From contig NZ_SDVA01000012.1 in assembly GCF_004153545.1 (NCBI RefSeq), positions 59,608-123,607 of the forward strand: a DNA stretch of 64,000 bases, in the 5' to 3' direction. Under the pieces are notes generated by a model that had not been told where the DNA came from, ran no database searches, and was given only the letters and a program-made list of their open reading frames with translations. Within the stretch, counting starts at the first letter, position 1, and every line of letters begins with the position of its first letter. This document shows positions 35,991 to 45,439 of the stretch, one piece after another. This DNA is from Serinicoccus sediminis (lineage in GTDB: Bacteria > Actinomycetota > Actinomycetes > Actinomycetales > Dermatophilaceae). Made by a program: the position numbers and the translations under genes.

Positions 35991-36998
35991 TCAGCGGGAG
36001 CGGTCGGCCACGCCGTCGACCAGCGCCCGCAGCGCGTCCACCGCGGGTGAGGGCTGCAGGTCCTCGAGCAGCTCCCGGGCCTGGGCGGCCATGGCCAGGG
36101 TGCGCTCCCGGGCCTGCGCCATCGCGGGGTGCCGGCGCAGCAGCTCGAGGGCCTCGGCCAGCTCGGCCGGGTCCTCGACCGGGCCGGCGATGAGCTGCTG
36201 CAGCCGCGCGTCGGCGGGGTCCGTGCTGCCGCGCGCGTAGAGCACCGGCAGGGTCGCCTTGCCCTCGCGCAGGTCGGCCCCGGGCGTCTTGCCCGAGTCG
36301 TCGGCCGCCGAGGCGACGTCCAGCAGGTCGTCGGCCAGCTGGAAGACGACCCCGAGGGTCTCACCGTAGGCGGTGAGCGTCCGCACCGTGCGCTCGTCGC
36401 AGCCCCCGAACATCGCGCCGTAGCGCGCGGCCGTGGCGATGAGCGACCCGGTCTTGTCCGCGAGGATCGACAGGTATGCCTCGACCGCGGCGTCGTGCCC
36501 GCCCGCCTCGGGCCCGGCCACCCCCTGGCGGTCGTCCCGGATCTGCCCGGCGCAGAGGCGGACGAAGGTCTCGGCCTGGATCTTCACCGCCTCCGGCCCG
36601 AGCCCGGCGACCACGGCCGAGGCGGTGCCGAAGAGCAGGTCGCCCACGAGGATGGCCGTGGCGTTGCCGTAGCGCGCGTTGGCGCTGCTGACCCCCCGCC
36701 GCAGGTCCGCCTCGTCCATGACGTCGTCGTGGTAGAGCGAGGCCAGGTGGGTGAGCTCGACGCCGACCGCCGCATCCACCACCTGTTCGTCCCAGCCGCG
36801 ACCGACCTCGCTGGTCAGCAGGGTCAGCAACGGTCGGAACCGCTTGCCCCCCGCGCGGGCCAGGTGCAGGTTGGCCTCGGCGATGAACGGGTCCTCGTGG
36901 TCCAGGACCTCCTCGAGCCGGCTCGCGACCCTGCCCAGCCCCGCCTGGACCCGACCGGTCAGCGCGTCGTCGGAGCCAGGGATGGTCGCGGTGCTCAC
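35991..36998 (-). CDS. Long-chain polyprenyl diphosphate synthase
   Basis: 335 residues of the trans-isoprenyl diphosphate synthase family. The first aspartate-rich motif is D91-D92-V-M-D95 (LYHDDVMDEADLRRG) and the second is D223-D224-L-L-D227 (QLADDLLDVAS); GGKRFRPLL is the substrate-binding region. Small residues before the first motif argue for a long-chain product such as the menaquinone side chain. The GTG start overlaps the nuoN stop (GTGA), making it the fifteenth gene of the nuo operon. It thus ties side-chain synthesis to expression of the main quinone reductase. Confidence 0.9.
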   Translation of the reverse strand: MSTATIPGSDDALTGRVQAGLGRVASRLEEVLDHEDPFIAEANLHLARAGGKRFRPLLTLLTSEVGRGWDEQVVDAAVGVELTHLASLYHDDVMDEADLRRGVSSANARYGNATAILVGDLLFGTASAVVAGLGPEAVKIQAETFVRLCAGQIRDDRQGVAGPEAGGHDAAVEAYLSILADKTGSLIATAARYGAMFGGCDERTVRTLTAYGETLGVVFQLADDLLDVASAADDSGKTPGADLREGKATLPVLYARGSTDPADARLQQLIAGPVEDPAELAEALELLRRHPAMAQARERTLAMAAQARELLEDLQPSPAVDALRALVDGVADRSR

Positions 36999-38542
36999 CG
37001 CAGGAACGCCGCGGTGCTCTGTGCGAGGTCCAGGACCGGGGAGGGCATGACCCCGAGGGCCAGGGTGATGGCGACGCCGACGAGGATCGCGAACGAGGTC
37101 ATCCACGACGGTCGGACGACCGCGGTGCCGGACGCGTCGGCCGGGTCACCGAGCCACATCTGCACGACCAGGACGAAGTAGATGTAGGCGGTCACGGCGC
37201 TGGCGAGCACCCCGACGACCGCCAGCCACGCCCAGCCCTGGCTGACCGCGGCGGAGAACACCGCGAATTTGCCGGTGAAGCCGCTGGTCAGCGGCAGCCC
37301 GGCGAAGGCCATGAGCAGGAAGGTGAAGCTGGCCGCGATCCACGGAGAACGCCGGCCCAGACCGGCCCACTGGTCGACCAGCGTGGCCTCGGTCCCGGCG
37401 CTGCGCACCAGGGCGACGATGGCGAAGGCGGGGATCGTCATGAAGCCGTAGGTCGCGAGGTAGAACATCGTGCTGGAGACCCCGGCGACGTCCAGGGCGA
37501 CGACCCCGGTGAGGATGAAGCCGGCGTGCGCGATCGAGGAGTAGGCCAGGATCCGCTTGACGTCGGTCTGCACGATCGCGAGCAGCGCCCCGACGACCAT
37601 CGACAGGGCCGCCACGACCGCGATGACCGGCTGCCACTCCAGCCGGGCACCCTCGACGGCGACGTAGAGGACGCGCAGCATGGCGCCGAACGCGGCGACC
37701 TTGGTGCAGGCGGCCATGAAGCCGGTGACCGGGGTGGGGGCACCCTGGTAGACGTCCGGCGTCCAGGCGTGGAACGGCACCGCACCGACCTTGAAGAGCA
37801 GGCCGACGGTCACGAGCAGGACACCCGGGACGAGCAGCCCGTCCATGCCCACGTTGCTGCTGATGGCGGCCGCGATGTCGGAGAACCGCATGGAGCCGGC
37901 GTAGCCGTAGAGCAGCACCGCACCGAAGAGGAAGAACGCGGAGGAGAAGCTGCCGAGCAGGAAGTACTTCAGCGAGGCCTCCTGCGAGAGCAGCCGCCGG
38001 CGCCGGGCCAGGCCGCACAGGACGTACAGGGGCAGCGAGAGGACCTCCAGCGCCACGAAGAGGAGGATGAGGTCGTTGGCCGCGACGAAGAGCATCATCC
38101 CGCCCACCGACATGAGCATCAGCGGGTAGATCTCCGTCGTCGTGGCACCGACCTTGGCCGCCAGCGTCTCCTCCGCCGAGCCGGGGGTGGACACCCCGGA
38201 CTGGGTGAAGGCGTCCGGCTGCTCCCCGCCGAACCGCTCGCTCATGACGAGCAGCCCCAGGATCGACAGCACCAGCACCAGGCCCTGCAGGGCGAGGGCC
38301 ACCCCGTCGACGGCCACCGTGCCCGCCGCGGTGATGCCCGTGTTGTCCCGCCCCAGCAGGACGAGGGCGAGCAGCGCCAGGACGAGCGTGGCGACGGACA
38401 GCGGGACCTGCACGGCATACCGCGTGCGCCGGGACGCGAAGCCCTCCACCGTGACCCCGACGAGGCCGCCGACGAAGACGATGATCATCGGCAGCAGCGC
38501 CGTGTAGTTGATGTCCGGCGCGACGAACATGGAGCCACCCAT
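36995..38542 (-). CDS. nuoN: NADH-quinone oxidoreductase subunit N
   Basis: 515 residues, fourteen membrane segments. The canonical LLFKVGAVPFHAWTPDVYQG and FMAACTKVAAFGAM motifs include both functional lysines. Last nuo gene of the main operon. ATG 38542 overlaps the nuoM stop by one base and has GGGGAG upstream; ATG 38530 is an alternative. An ~25-residue polar insertion (about 100-135) follows helix 3. Confidence 0.95.
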   Translation of the reverse strand: MGGSMFVAPDINYTALLPMIIVFVGGLVGVTVEGFASRRTRYAVQVPLSVATLVLALLALVLLGRDNTGITAAGTVAVDGVALALQGLVLVLSILGLLVMSERFGGEQPDAFTQSGVSTPGSAEETLAAKVGATTTEIYPLMLMSVGGMMLFVAANDLILLFVALEVLSLPLYVLCGLARRRRLLSQEASLKYFLLGSFSSAFFLFGAVLLYGYAGSMRFSDIAAAISSNVGMDGLLVPGVLLVTVGLLFKVGAVPFHAWTPDVYQGAPTPVTGFMAACTKVAAFGAMLRVLYVAVEGARLEWQPVIAVVAALSMVVGALLAIVQTDVKRILAYSSIAHAGFILTGVVALDVAGVSSTMFYLATYGFMTIPAFAIVALVRSAGTEATLVDQWAGLGRRSPWIAASFTFLLMAFAGLPLTSGFTGKFAVFSAAVSQGWAWLAVVGVLASAVTAYIYFVLVVQMWLGDPADASGTAVVRPSWMTSFAILVGVAITLALGVMPSPVLDLAQSTAAFLR

Positions 38543-40098
38543 CAGTGGTCACTCCCCTCGGTCGAGTGGTTGGCAGCGGTGTCCACGGCGGGCGCGGGGT
38601 CGCTGATGCCGACCGTCTGCAGCGTCTGCTGCACGGCGGGCTCCAGCAGGTCGAGCACCGGCTTGGGGTAGAAGCCCAGCACGAGGAAGGCCGCGATGAT
38701 CGGGGCGACGACCCACTTCTCCCGGCCGCTCATGTCCCGCACGTCCTCGACGTCCGGCCCCGTCGGGCGCGGGCCGGTGGCGACCTTCTGGTACATCACC
38801 AGGATGTAGACGGCCGCCAGGATGACGCCGATGGCGGAGATGACCCCCAGCCACGGGTGCCGGCCGAAGGTGCCGACGATGACGAGGAACTCGCTGACGA
38901 AGGAGTTGAGCCCGGGCAGCGCCAGGCCGGACATGCCCGAGACGAACAGCGCACCCGCGACGAGCGGGGTGACCCGCTGCCACCCGCCGAAGTCGCGCAG
39001 GTCGCGCGAGCCCCGGCGGACGATGAGCATGCCCGCCACGAGGAACAGCCCGGCCGTGGTGAACCCGTGGTTGACCATGTAGAGCGTCGCGCCGGTCTGG
39101 CTCACCGTGGTGAAGGCGAAGATCCCCAGCACGATGAACCCGAAGTGGCTGATCGAGGTGTAGCTGATGAGGCGCAGCATGTCGGTCTGCCCGATGGCGA
39201 GGAACGCGCCGACGAACAGCGAGACGAGGGCGAGCGCCAGGATCACCGGCGTGGCCCACTGGCTGGCCTCGGGGAACAGCGTGAGGCAGAAGCGGATCAT
39301 GCCGTAGGTGCCGACCTTGTCGAGCACCCCGACGAGCAGGACCGAGGTGGCCGGACGGGCCTGCTCGGCGGCCAGCGGCAGCCAGGTGTGCACCGGCCAC
39401 ATGGGCGCCTTGATCGCGAAGGCGATGAAGAAGCCGACGAAGAGCCAGCGACCGGCCTCCACCGACAGGTCCAGACCGGTGAGGTTGGAGAGCAGGAAGC
39501 CGTCGGTGCCGCGCGGGCCGGCGAGGTAGACCCCGATGACCGCGACGAGCATGACGAGCCCGCCGGCGAGCGAGTAGAGCAGGAACGACGTGGCCGCCCG
39601 CGCCCGACGGCTGCCGCCGAACACCCCGATGAGGAAGTAGACCGGGATGAGCATGGCCTCGAAGAAGACGTAGAAGAGGAACACGTCGATGGCGGCGAAG
39701 ACGCCGACCATCATCGAGGTGAGCGCCAGCATGAGGGCGAAGTAGGCGTGCTGGCGTCGGCCGACGGCCGGGACGTCGTCCCAGGCGGCGACGATGCAGA
39801 TCGGCACCAGCACCAGCCCGAGCAGGATCATCGACAGCGAGATGCCGTCGACGCCCAGGGCGTAGGACACCCCGAACTGCGGGATCCAGGAGTAGACCTC
39901 GGTCAGCTGGAAGCGCTCACCGCCGGCGCCTCCGCCGACCCGGAACTGGGTGGCCGTCCCGATGCCGACGGCCAGGGTCAGCAGCGCCGTGCCGAGCGCC
40001 ACCGGGCGCACGAGGGCGCTGCCCTTGGGCAGGAGGGACACCACGAGCGCGCCGACGAGCGGCAGCACGAGCAGCGTGGTCAACCAGGGAAAACTCAT
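38542..40098 (-). CDS. nuoM: NADH-quinone oxidoreductase subunit M
   Basis: 518 residues. YVFFEAMLIPVYFLIGVFGG carries the essential glutamate, AIKAPMWPVHTWLPLAAEQA the first lysine, and DKVGTYGMIRFCL the second. It is the middle antiporter-like subunit of the membrane arm. ATG 40098 or GTG 40101 can serve as start; both overlap the nuoL stop. Confidence 0.95.
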   Translation of the reverse strand: MSFPWLTTLLVLPLVGALVVSLLPKGSALVRPVALGTALLTLAVGIGTATQFRVGGGAGGERFQLTEVYSWIPQFGVSYALGVDGISLSMILLGLVLVPICIVAAWDDVPAVGRRQHAYFALMLALTSMMVGVFAAIDVFLFYVFFEAMLIPVYFLIGVFGGSRRARAATSFLLYSLAGGLVMLVAVIGVYLAGPRGTDGFLLSNLTGLDLSVEAGRWLFVGFFIAFAIKAPMWPVHTWLPLAAEQARPATSVLLVGVLDKVGTYGMIRFCLTLFPEASQWATPVILALALVSLFVGAFLAIGQTDMLRLISYTSISHFGFIVLGIFAFTTVSQTGATLYMVNHGFTTAGLFLVAGMLIVRRGSRDLRDFGGWQRVTPLVAGALFVSGMSGLALPGLNSFVSEFLVIVGTFGRHPWLGVISAIGVILAAVYILVMYQKVATGPRPTGPDVEDVRDMSGREKWVVAPIIAAFLVLGFYPKPVLDLLEPAVQQTLQTVGISDPAPAVDTAANHSTEGSDH

Positions 40099-42080
40099 CA
40101 CTGCATCACCCAGACGGCACCGAGGATCGCGACGACGCCCAGGAGCATCGTCAGGGCATAGGAGCGGACGAAGCCGTTCTGGGTACGCCGCAGCACCCGC
40201 GACAGGCCGTTGAGCCCGCCGGTCGTGCCACCGGTCACGGTGCCCTCGACCAGCACGCTGTCGGCCTCGACCGAGGTCCGCGCGAGCGTCATGGTCGGGC
40301 TGGTGAACAGCGCCTCGTTGACGTCGTCCTGGTAGAAGTCACGGCGGGCCGCGCGGGTCAGCGCGCTGCCGTGCGGCGCGGTCCGTGGCACGTCGCTGCG
40401 GACGTACATCACCCAGGCCAGGCCGGCGCCGGCCAGCAGGAGGACGAACGCCAGGATCTGGATCGCCAGGACCGGGATGAGCGGCTCGCCGTGCTCGGCG
40501 TGCCCGAAGACCGGCTCCAGCCACCCGGTGATGATCCCGGTCGGGTAGAGCACCGCGCCCAGGACCAGCGAGCCCAGCGCCAGGACCATCATCGGCACGG
40601 TCATCAGCAGCGGCGACTCGTGCGGGTGGGCGTCCTCGTGCCAGCGGGCCTTGCCGAAGAAGGTCATGAAGAACAGCCGGGACATGTAGAAGGCGGTGAT
40701 CCCCGCGCCCAGCAGCGCGACGCCACCGAAGACCCAGCCGCGCCAGCCCGGCTCGGCGAAGGCGGTCTCGATGATGAAGTCCTTCGAGTACCACCCCGCG
40801 GTGAACGGCACACCGATGATGGCCAGCCAACCTGCCATGAAGGTGAGCCAGGTGATCTTGATGTCCGCCCGCAGGGCCCCGAAGCGGCGCATGTCCACCC
40901 GGTTGCCCATGGCGTGCATGACCGACCCGGCCCCGAGGAACATGTTGGCCTTGAAGAAGCCGTGCGTCACCAGGTGGAAGATCGCGTAGAGGTAGCCCAC
41001 CGGCCCCAGGCCGACGGCCAGCATCATGTAGCCGATCTGGCTCATGGTGGAGGCGGCGAGGGCCTTCTTGATGTCGTCCTTGGCGCACCCGACGAAGGCG
41101 CCGTAGAGCAGCGTGATCGCGCCGACGACCGCGACGACGAGCCGGGCGTCCGGCGTGAGGTCGTAGATCGCCTGGCTGCGGGCGATGAGGTAGACGCCGG
41201 CGGTGACCATCGTCGCCGCGTGGATGAGCGCGGACACCGGGGTCGGGCCGGCCATCGCGTCGCCCAGCCAGCTCTGCAGCGGGAACTGCGCCGACTTGCC
41301 GCAGGCCCCGAGCAGCAGGGCCAGACCGATGAGGGTCAGCGTGAGGTCGCCCGCTCCCCCGGCGTTGCCGTGCACGGTCGCGAAGTCGAGCGCCCCGAAG
41401 GTGGCGAGCATGATCGCCATCGCGGTGATGAGCCCGACGTCACCGACCCGGTTGACGACGAACGCCTTGTTGGCGGCGGCGGCGTAGTCCGGGTTGTAGT
41501 TCCAGAAGCCGATGAGCAGGTACGACGCCAGACCGACGCCCTCCCAGCCGACGAAGAGCAGCAGGTAGGAGTCGGCGAGCACGAGGATGAGCATGGCCGC
41601 GACGAACAGGTTGAGGTAGGCGAAGAACCGGCGCTTGTCCGGGTCGTCCGCCATGTAGCCCAACGAGTAGACGTGGATGAGGCTGCCCACGAAGGTGATG
41701 AGCATGACGAAGGCCAGGGACAGCGGGTCCAGCAGCAGGCCGGCCGAGAGCGAGAGGTCACCCACGCTCACCCAGTCCCACAGCGGCACCGTCAGCGAGC
41801 GCTCCTCCGGGGCGAGCCCGGTGAGCTGCGCGATGATCGCGACGCCGACGCCGAAGCTGGCCCACGACAGACCGGTCGCCAGCGCGGGTCCCCACCGGTC
41901 GGTCGTCCGACCGCCGAGCAGCAGCACCGCCGCGCCGAGGAGGGGCAGCGCGACGAGCAGCCAGCCGGCCGACGCCACACCCCCGGCCTGGGTGGCGTGG
42001 ACGGCGCTCGTTCCCCCGGCGTGTTCGGCCGTCGCGAGGCTGACCGTGGCCAGCCCGTGACTCAGGTCGTGCACAGACAC
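40098..42080 (-). CDS. nuoL: NADH-quinone oxidoreductase subunit L
   Basis: 660 residues. FVGWEGVGLASYLLIGFW and GACGKSAQFPLQSWLGDAMA are the conserved glutamate and lysine helices of the distal proton pump, followed by SALIHAATMV and a long C-terminal lateral helix. GTG start with AAGGAGCGCTC. It is 9 bp after nuoK, one of the few non-overlapping junctions in the operon. Confidence 0.96.
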   Translation of the reverse strand: MSVHDLSHGLATVSLATAEHAGGTSAVHATQAGGVASAGWLLVALPLLGAAVLLLGGRTTDRWGPALATGLSWASFGVGVAIIAQLTGLAPEERSLTVPLWDWVSVGDLSLSAGLLLDPLSLAFVMLITFVGSLIHVYSLGYMADDPDKRRFFAYLNLFVAAMLILVLADSYLLLFVGWEGVGLASYLLIGFWNYNPDYAAAANKAFVVNRVGDVGLITAMAIMLATFGALDFATVHGNAGGAGDLTLTLIGLALLLGACGKSAQFPLQSWLGDAMAGPTPVSALIHAATMVTAGVYLIARSQAIYDLTPDARLVVAVVGAITLLYGAFVGCAKDDIKKALAASTMSQIGYMMLAVGLGPVGYLYAIFHLVTHGFFKANMFLGAGSVMHAMGNRVDMRRFGALRADIKITWLTFMAGWLAIIGVPFTAGWYSKDFIIETAFAEPGWRGWVFGGVALLGAGITAFYMSRLFFMTFFGKARWHEDAHPHESPLLMTVPMMVLALGSLVLGAVLYPTGIITGWLEPVFGHAEHGEPLIPVLAIQILAFVLLLAGAGLAWVMYVRSDVPRTAPHGSALTRAARRDFYQDDVNEALFTSPTMTLARTSVEADSVLVEGTVTGGTTGGLNGLSRVLRRTQNGFVRSYALTMLLGVVAILGAVWVMQ

Positions 42081-42089
42081 GAGCGCTCC

Positions 42090-42389
42090 TTACAGCTTGA
42101 GCAGGTTGGCGTCGTCGACCGAGGCCGAGCGACGCGCACGGAAGATGGACATGATGATCGCCAGCCCGACGACCACCTCGGCCGCGGCGACCACCATGAC
42201 GAACAGGGCGTAGACCTGGCCGTCGAGGGAGCCGTGGATGCGGGCGAAGGTGACCAGCGCCAGGTTGCAGGCGTTGAGCATGAGCTCGATGCCCATGAAG
42301 ACGATGATGGTGTTGCGTCGGGTCAGGACCGTGATCGCGCCCAGCGCGAAGAGCACGACCGACAGGTAGATGTAGGCCTCGAGTCCCAT
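42090..42389 (-). CDS. nuoK: NADH-quinone oxidoreductase subunit K
   Basis: 99 residues, three membrane helices. The two buried glutamates lie in [16 protein letters not shown] and [14 protein letters not shown]. The ATG overlaps the nuoJ stop by one base. Confidence 0.96.
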   Translation of the reverse strand: MGLEAYIYLSVVLFALGAITVLTRRNTIIVFMGIELMLNACNLALVTFARIHGSLDGQVYALFVMVVAAAEVVVGLAIIMSIFRARRSASVDDANLLKL

Positions 42390-43315
42390 CAGCGCTCCTC
42401 CCGGTCCGACCGGTCGCCGTCGTCAGGGGTATGCCCGTGGCCGCGGTCGTCGCGGTCCCCCGGCTGCTGCGACGGGGCCTGCTTGGTCATCTCGTTGTCG
42501 ACGGCGGCGTTCGTGCCCGCGGGCAGGTCCTCCGGGGCCTGCTCGGCGGGCGGCTGCCCGTCGGCGCGGCCGCTGCCGCCGGGGAGGCGGTAGGCGCCGG
42601 GGTTGGTCACCTGGCCGCGCGCGACCAGGACCCGCGGCACCGACTCCTCGACCGGCGTGCCGTCCGGCGCCAGCGCCGGGGTGTCCGCGGCGTTGTGCCG
42701 GGCATACACCCCGGGGTTGGGCTTGCCGGAGAGCCACTCGCCCGCCCGCAGCCGGTCCTGGGAGATCTGCCGCTGGGTGCGGCGCGGGGTGAGCCGCTCG
42801 CGGTGCGCCAGGACCATGGCGCCCATGACCGCGATGACGAGCAGCGCGCCCAGGGTCTCCAGGGTGAGCACCTGCCGCTCGAAGATCTCCCGGGCCAGGG
42901 CGGTGACGCTGCCCTCGGCCTGCACCGTCTCCAGGCCGACCGCCTGCGGCCAGGAGACCCGGGTGAGCCCGTAGACGGCGGCGGCGACGAAGAGCGCGCC
43001 CAGCCCGAAGGCGAGCACGCGCTGGCCCCGCAGGGTCTCCACCGTGGAGTCCGAGGAGTCCACGCCGACGAGCATGACGACGAAGAGGAAGAGCATCATC
43101 ACGGCGCCGGAGTAGACGAACACCTGGATGATGCCGACGAACTCGGCCCGCTGGACGATGTAGATGACGCCCAGGCTGATCATCGTCATGGCCATCGCCA
43201 TGGCGGCGTGGACGGCCTTGCGGGCGAAGAGCAGACCGAGGGCCCCGGCGACGGCCACGACGGCGAGGACCCAGAAGAGACCGAGCTCCATGCCGTCGAT
43301 CCGGTCGGGCGTCAT
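42389..43315 (-). CDS. nuoJ: NADH-quinone oxidoreductase subunit J with long polar tail
   Basis: 308 residues. The first ~175 are the five-helix NuoJ core, with [20 protein letters not shown] as the pi-bulge helix. The remaining ~120-130 form a hydrophilic, proline-, aspartate- and glutamine-rich extension ending in repeated D/R residues, absent from the second-copy NuoJ. Such tails occur in actinobacterial NuoJ and are probably disordered on the cytoplasmic side. The ATG overlaps the nuoI stop. Confidence 0.94.
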   Translation of the reverse strand: MTPDRIDGMELGLFWVLAVVAVAGALGLLFARKAVHAAMAMAMTMISLGVIYIVQRAEFVGIIQVFVYSGAVMMLFLFVVMLVGVDSSDSTVETLRGQRVLAFGLGALFVAAAVYGLTRVSWPQAVGLETVQAEGSVTALAREIFERQVLTLETLGALLVIAVMGAMVLAHRERLTPRRTQRQISQDRLRAGEWLSGKPNPGVYARHNAADTPALAPDGTPVEESVPRVLVARGQVTNPGAYRLPGGSGRADGQPPAEQAPEDLPAGTNAAVDNEMTKQAPSQQPGDRDDRGHGHTPDDGDRSDREER

Positions 43316-44010
43316 GAACGCGCCTCCGCGTCGGCCTCGGCCTCGCTGCGGCGGGCCTCGCGCTGCTCGACGTAGTCCCGCTGGCCGCTCGTGGACCCGG
43401 TGACCTTGCCCTGGTAGTAGTCGCGCTCCTCCATGCCCTCGGCCATGGGGAAGGGCGGGGTGAGCATGTCCGGGCGCAGGGGCGCCAGCAGCTGGTGCTT
43501 CTCGTAGATGAGCGGCGCGCGCTCGGAGTCGGCCATCTCGTACTCGTTCGTCATCGTCAGCGCGCGGGTGGGGCACGCCTCGATGCACAACCCGCAGAAG
43601 ATGCAGCGCAGGTAGTTGATCTGGTAGACGCGGCCGTAGCGCTCACCGGGGCTGAACCGGGCCTCGTCGGTGTTGTCCGCGCCCTCGACGTAGATGGCGT
43701 CCGCGGGGCAGGCCCAGGCGCACAGCTCGCAGCCGACGCACTTCTCCAGCCCGTCCGGGTGCCGGTTGAGCTGGTGGCGGCCGTGGTAGCGGGTCGCCGT
43801 CGGGCGCTTGACCTCGGGGTACTCCTGCGTCGGCACCTTGCGGAACATCGTGCCGAAGGTGACGCCGAAGCCGGCGACCGGCGCGAAGAGCTGGCCGAGC
43901 AGACCGGGCTCCTTCTTGCCGCCGTCGGGGGCGGCGCCGCCGGTGCGGGCGGGGGTGGTGTCGGCGGTGCGGGCGGGCTCGTTGGTATGAGGCTCGGTCG
44001 GGTCAGCCAC
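43312..44010 (-). CDS. nuoI: NADH-quinone oxidoreductase subunit I
   Basis: 232 residues. Two [4Fe-4S] motifs: C91, C94, C97 and C101 ([12 protein letters not shown]), and C136, C139, C142 and C146 ([12 protein letters not shown]). A ~35-residue polar head precedes the membrane-facing amphipathic region. GTG start with GAAGGAGCGCC; it overlaps the nuoH stop by 8 bp. Confidence 0.96.
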   Translation of the reverse strand: MADPTEPHTNEPARTADTTPARTGGAAPDGGKKEPGLLGQLFAPVAGFGVTFGTMFRKVPTQEYPEVKRPTATRYHGRHQLNRHPDGLEKCVGCELCAWACPADAIYVEGADNTDEARFSPGERYGRVYQINYLRCIFCGLCIEACPTRALTMTNEYEMADSERAPLIYEKHQLLAPLRPDMLTPPFPMAEGMEERDYYQGKVTGSTSGQRDYVEQREARRSEAEADAEARS

Positions 44011-45439
44011 GGCGCTCCTTCTCCTCCTCGGTGCTGCGTGCGGTGCCAGGGTCGTCGCCACCGCGCTGGCCTGCGGCGACGGTCACCGGCCGGGCCTGCT
44101 CGACGGCGGGCCGCGGCTCGACGAGCCGCTGGCCGGGCATGGGCGGGACGGGGTAGCCGTCCGCGAACGGGTCGATCTCCTCGGGCACCTCCTGCGCCTC
44201 CTCGCGGGCGGCGGCACGCCGCTGGGCGTACCGGTCCCAGAGGAGGATACCGATGAGGACGAAGACGCCGATGCCGCCCAGGGTGAGGACGGTGACCCAC
44301 CGGCCCTCGCCGAAGTAGCCCTCCTGCGCGGAGCGGATGAGCATGACGGCGACGACCCACACCAGCGAGAGCGGGATGAGGATCTTCCACCCCAGCGCCA
44401 TGAACTGGTCGTACCGCACCCGCGGCAGCGACCCGCGCACCCAGACGTAGAAGAAGATGAAGCCCCACATCTTGGCGGTGAACCACAGCAGGCCCCACCA
44501 ACCGGAGTCGAGGGCGCCGTCGAAGAGGACGTTGAGCGGCCACGGGGCGTGCCAGCCGCCCAGGAACAGGGTGGTGGCCAGCGCGGAGACGGTGAACATG
44601 TTGATGTACTCGCCGAGGAAGAACATGCCGAACTTCATCGAGGAGTACTCGGTGTGGAACCCGCCGCCGAGCTCACCCTCGCCCTCGGCGAGGTCGAACG
44701 GCAGCCGGTTGGTCTCGCCGATCATCGTGATGACGTAGACGACGAAGCTGAAGAACAGCGGCACGATGTACCACAGCGGGATGCCGAGCACGGTGCTCTG
44801 CTGCTGCGCCTCGACGATCTGGCTGGTCGACATCGACCCGGCGTAGAGGAAGACGGCGACGAGTGAGAGGCCCATCGCGATCTCGTAGGAGATGACCATG
44901 GCCGTCGAGCGGAGCCCGCCGAGCAGCGGGTAGGTCGAGCCCGAGGACCAGCCGGCCAGGACGAAGCCGTAGGCCGAGACCCCGGCCACCGCCAGCACGA
45001 GCAGCACCGCCACGGGGGTGTCGGTGAGCTGCAGCGGCGTCGTGTGCCCGAACATCTGCACGTCGCCACCCATGGGGATGATGGCGAAGGACACGAACGC
45101 CAGCGAGGCGACGATGAGCGGCGCGGCGTAGAACATCAGCCGGTCGGCGCCCTTGGGCGTCACGTCCTCCTTGAGGAAGAGCTTGATGCCGTCGGCCGTG
45201 GTCTGCAGGATCCCGAGCGGGCCGAGCCGGTTGGGCCCGGGCCGCTGCTGCATGCGACCGATGACCCGTCGCTCGAACCAGATGACGACGACCACCGAGA
45301 GCATGACGTAGACGAAGAGCAGGAACGCCTTGAACAGCGAGAGCCACCACGGGGTGTCGCTGAAGTCGGCGGCCGGGAAGTCCTCCATGACGAGCGGGAC
45401 GCTCGTCATGACCTCGGGGTATGCCGTGAGCAGGCTCAT
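44003..45439 (-). CDS. nuoH: NADH-quinone oxidoreductase subunit H
   Basis: 478 residues, long for NuoH because of a ~75-residue charged C-terminal tail. The conserved [20 protein letters not shown], the [20 protein letters not shown] helix and the loop with [20 protein letters not shown] are all intact, including the acidic residues of the quinone channel. This is the reference against which the second NuoH diverges. ATG overlapping the nuoG stop. Confidence 0.96.
   Translation of the reverse strand: MSLLTAYPEVMTSVPLVMEDFPAADFSDTPWWLSLFKAFLLFVYVMLSVVVVIWFERRVIGRMQQRPGPNRLGPLGILQTTADGIKLFLKEDVTPKGADRLMFYAAPLIVASLAFVSFAIIPMGGDVQMFGHTTPLQLTDTPVAVLLVLAVAGVSAYGFVLAGWSSGSTYPLLGGLRSTAMVISYEIAMGLSLVAVFLYAGSMSTSQIVEAQQQSTVLGIPLWYIVPLFFSFVVYVITMIGETNRLPFDLAEGEGELGGGFHTEYSSMKFGMFFLGEYINMFTVSALATTLFLGGWHAPWPLNVLFDGALDSGWWGLLWFTAKMWGFIFFYVWVRGSLPRVRYDQFMALGWKILIPLSLVWVVAVMLIRSAQEGYFGEGRWVTVLTLGGIGVFVLIGILLWDRYAQRRAAAREEAQEVPEEIDPFADGYPVPPMPGQRLVEPRPAVEQARPVTVAAGQRGGDDPGTARSTEEEKERRG

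Noticed and set aside
40371..42593. 740-codon plus-strand frame opposite nuoL
   Set aside because: Compositionally biased shadow of nuoL and nuoK with no recognisable domain. Similar shadows lie opposite nuoM, nuoG and the first 3 kb.
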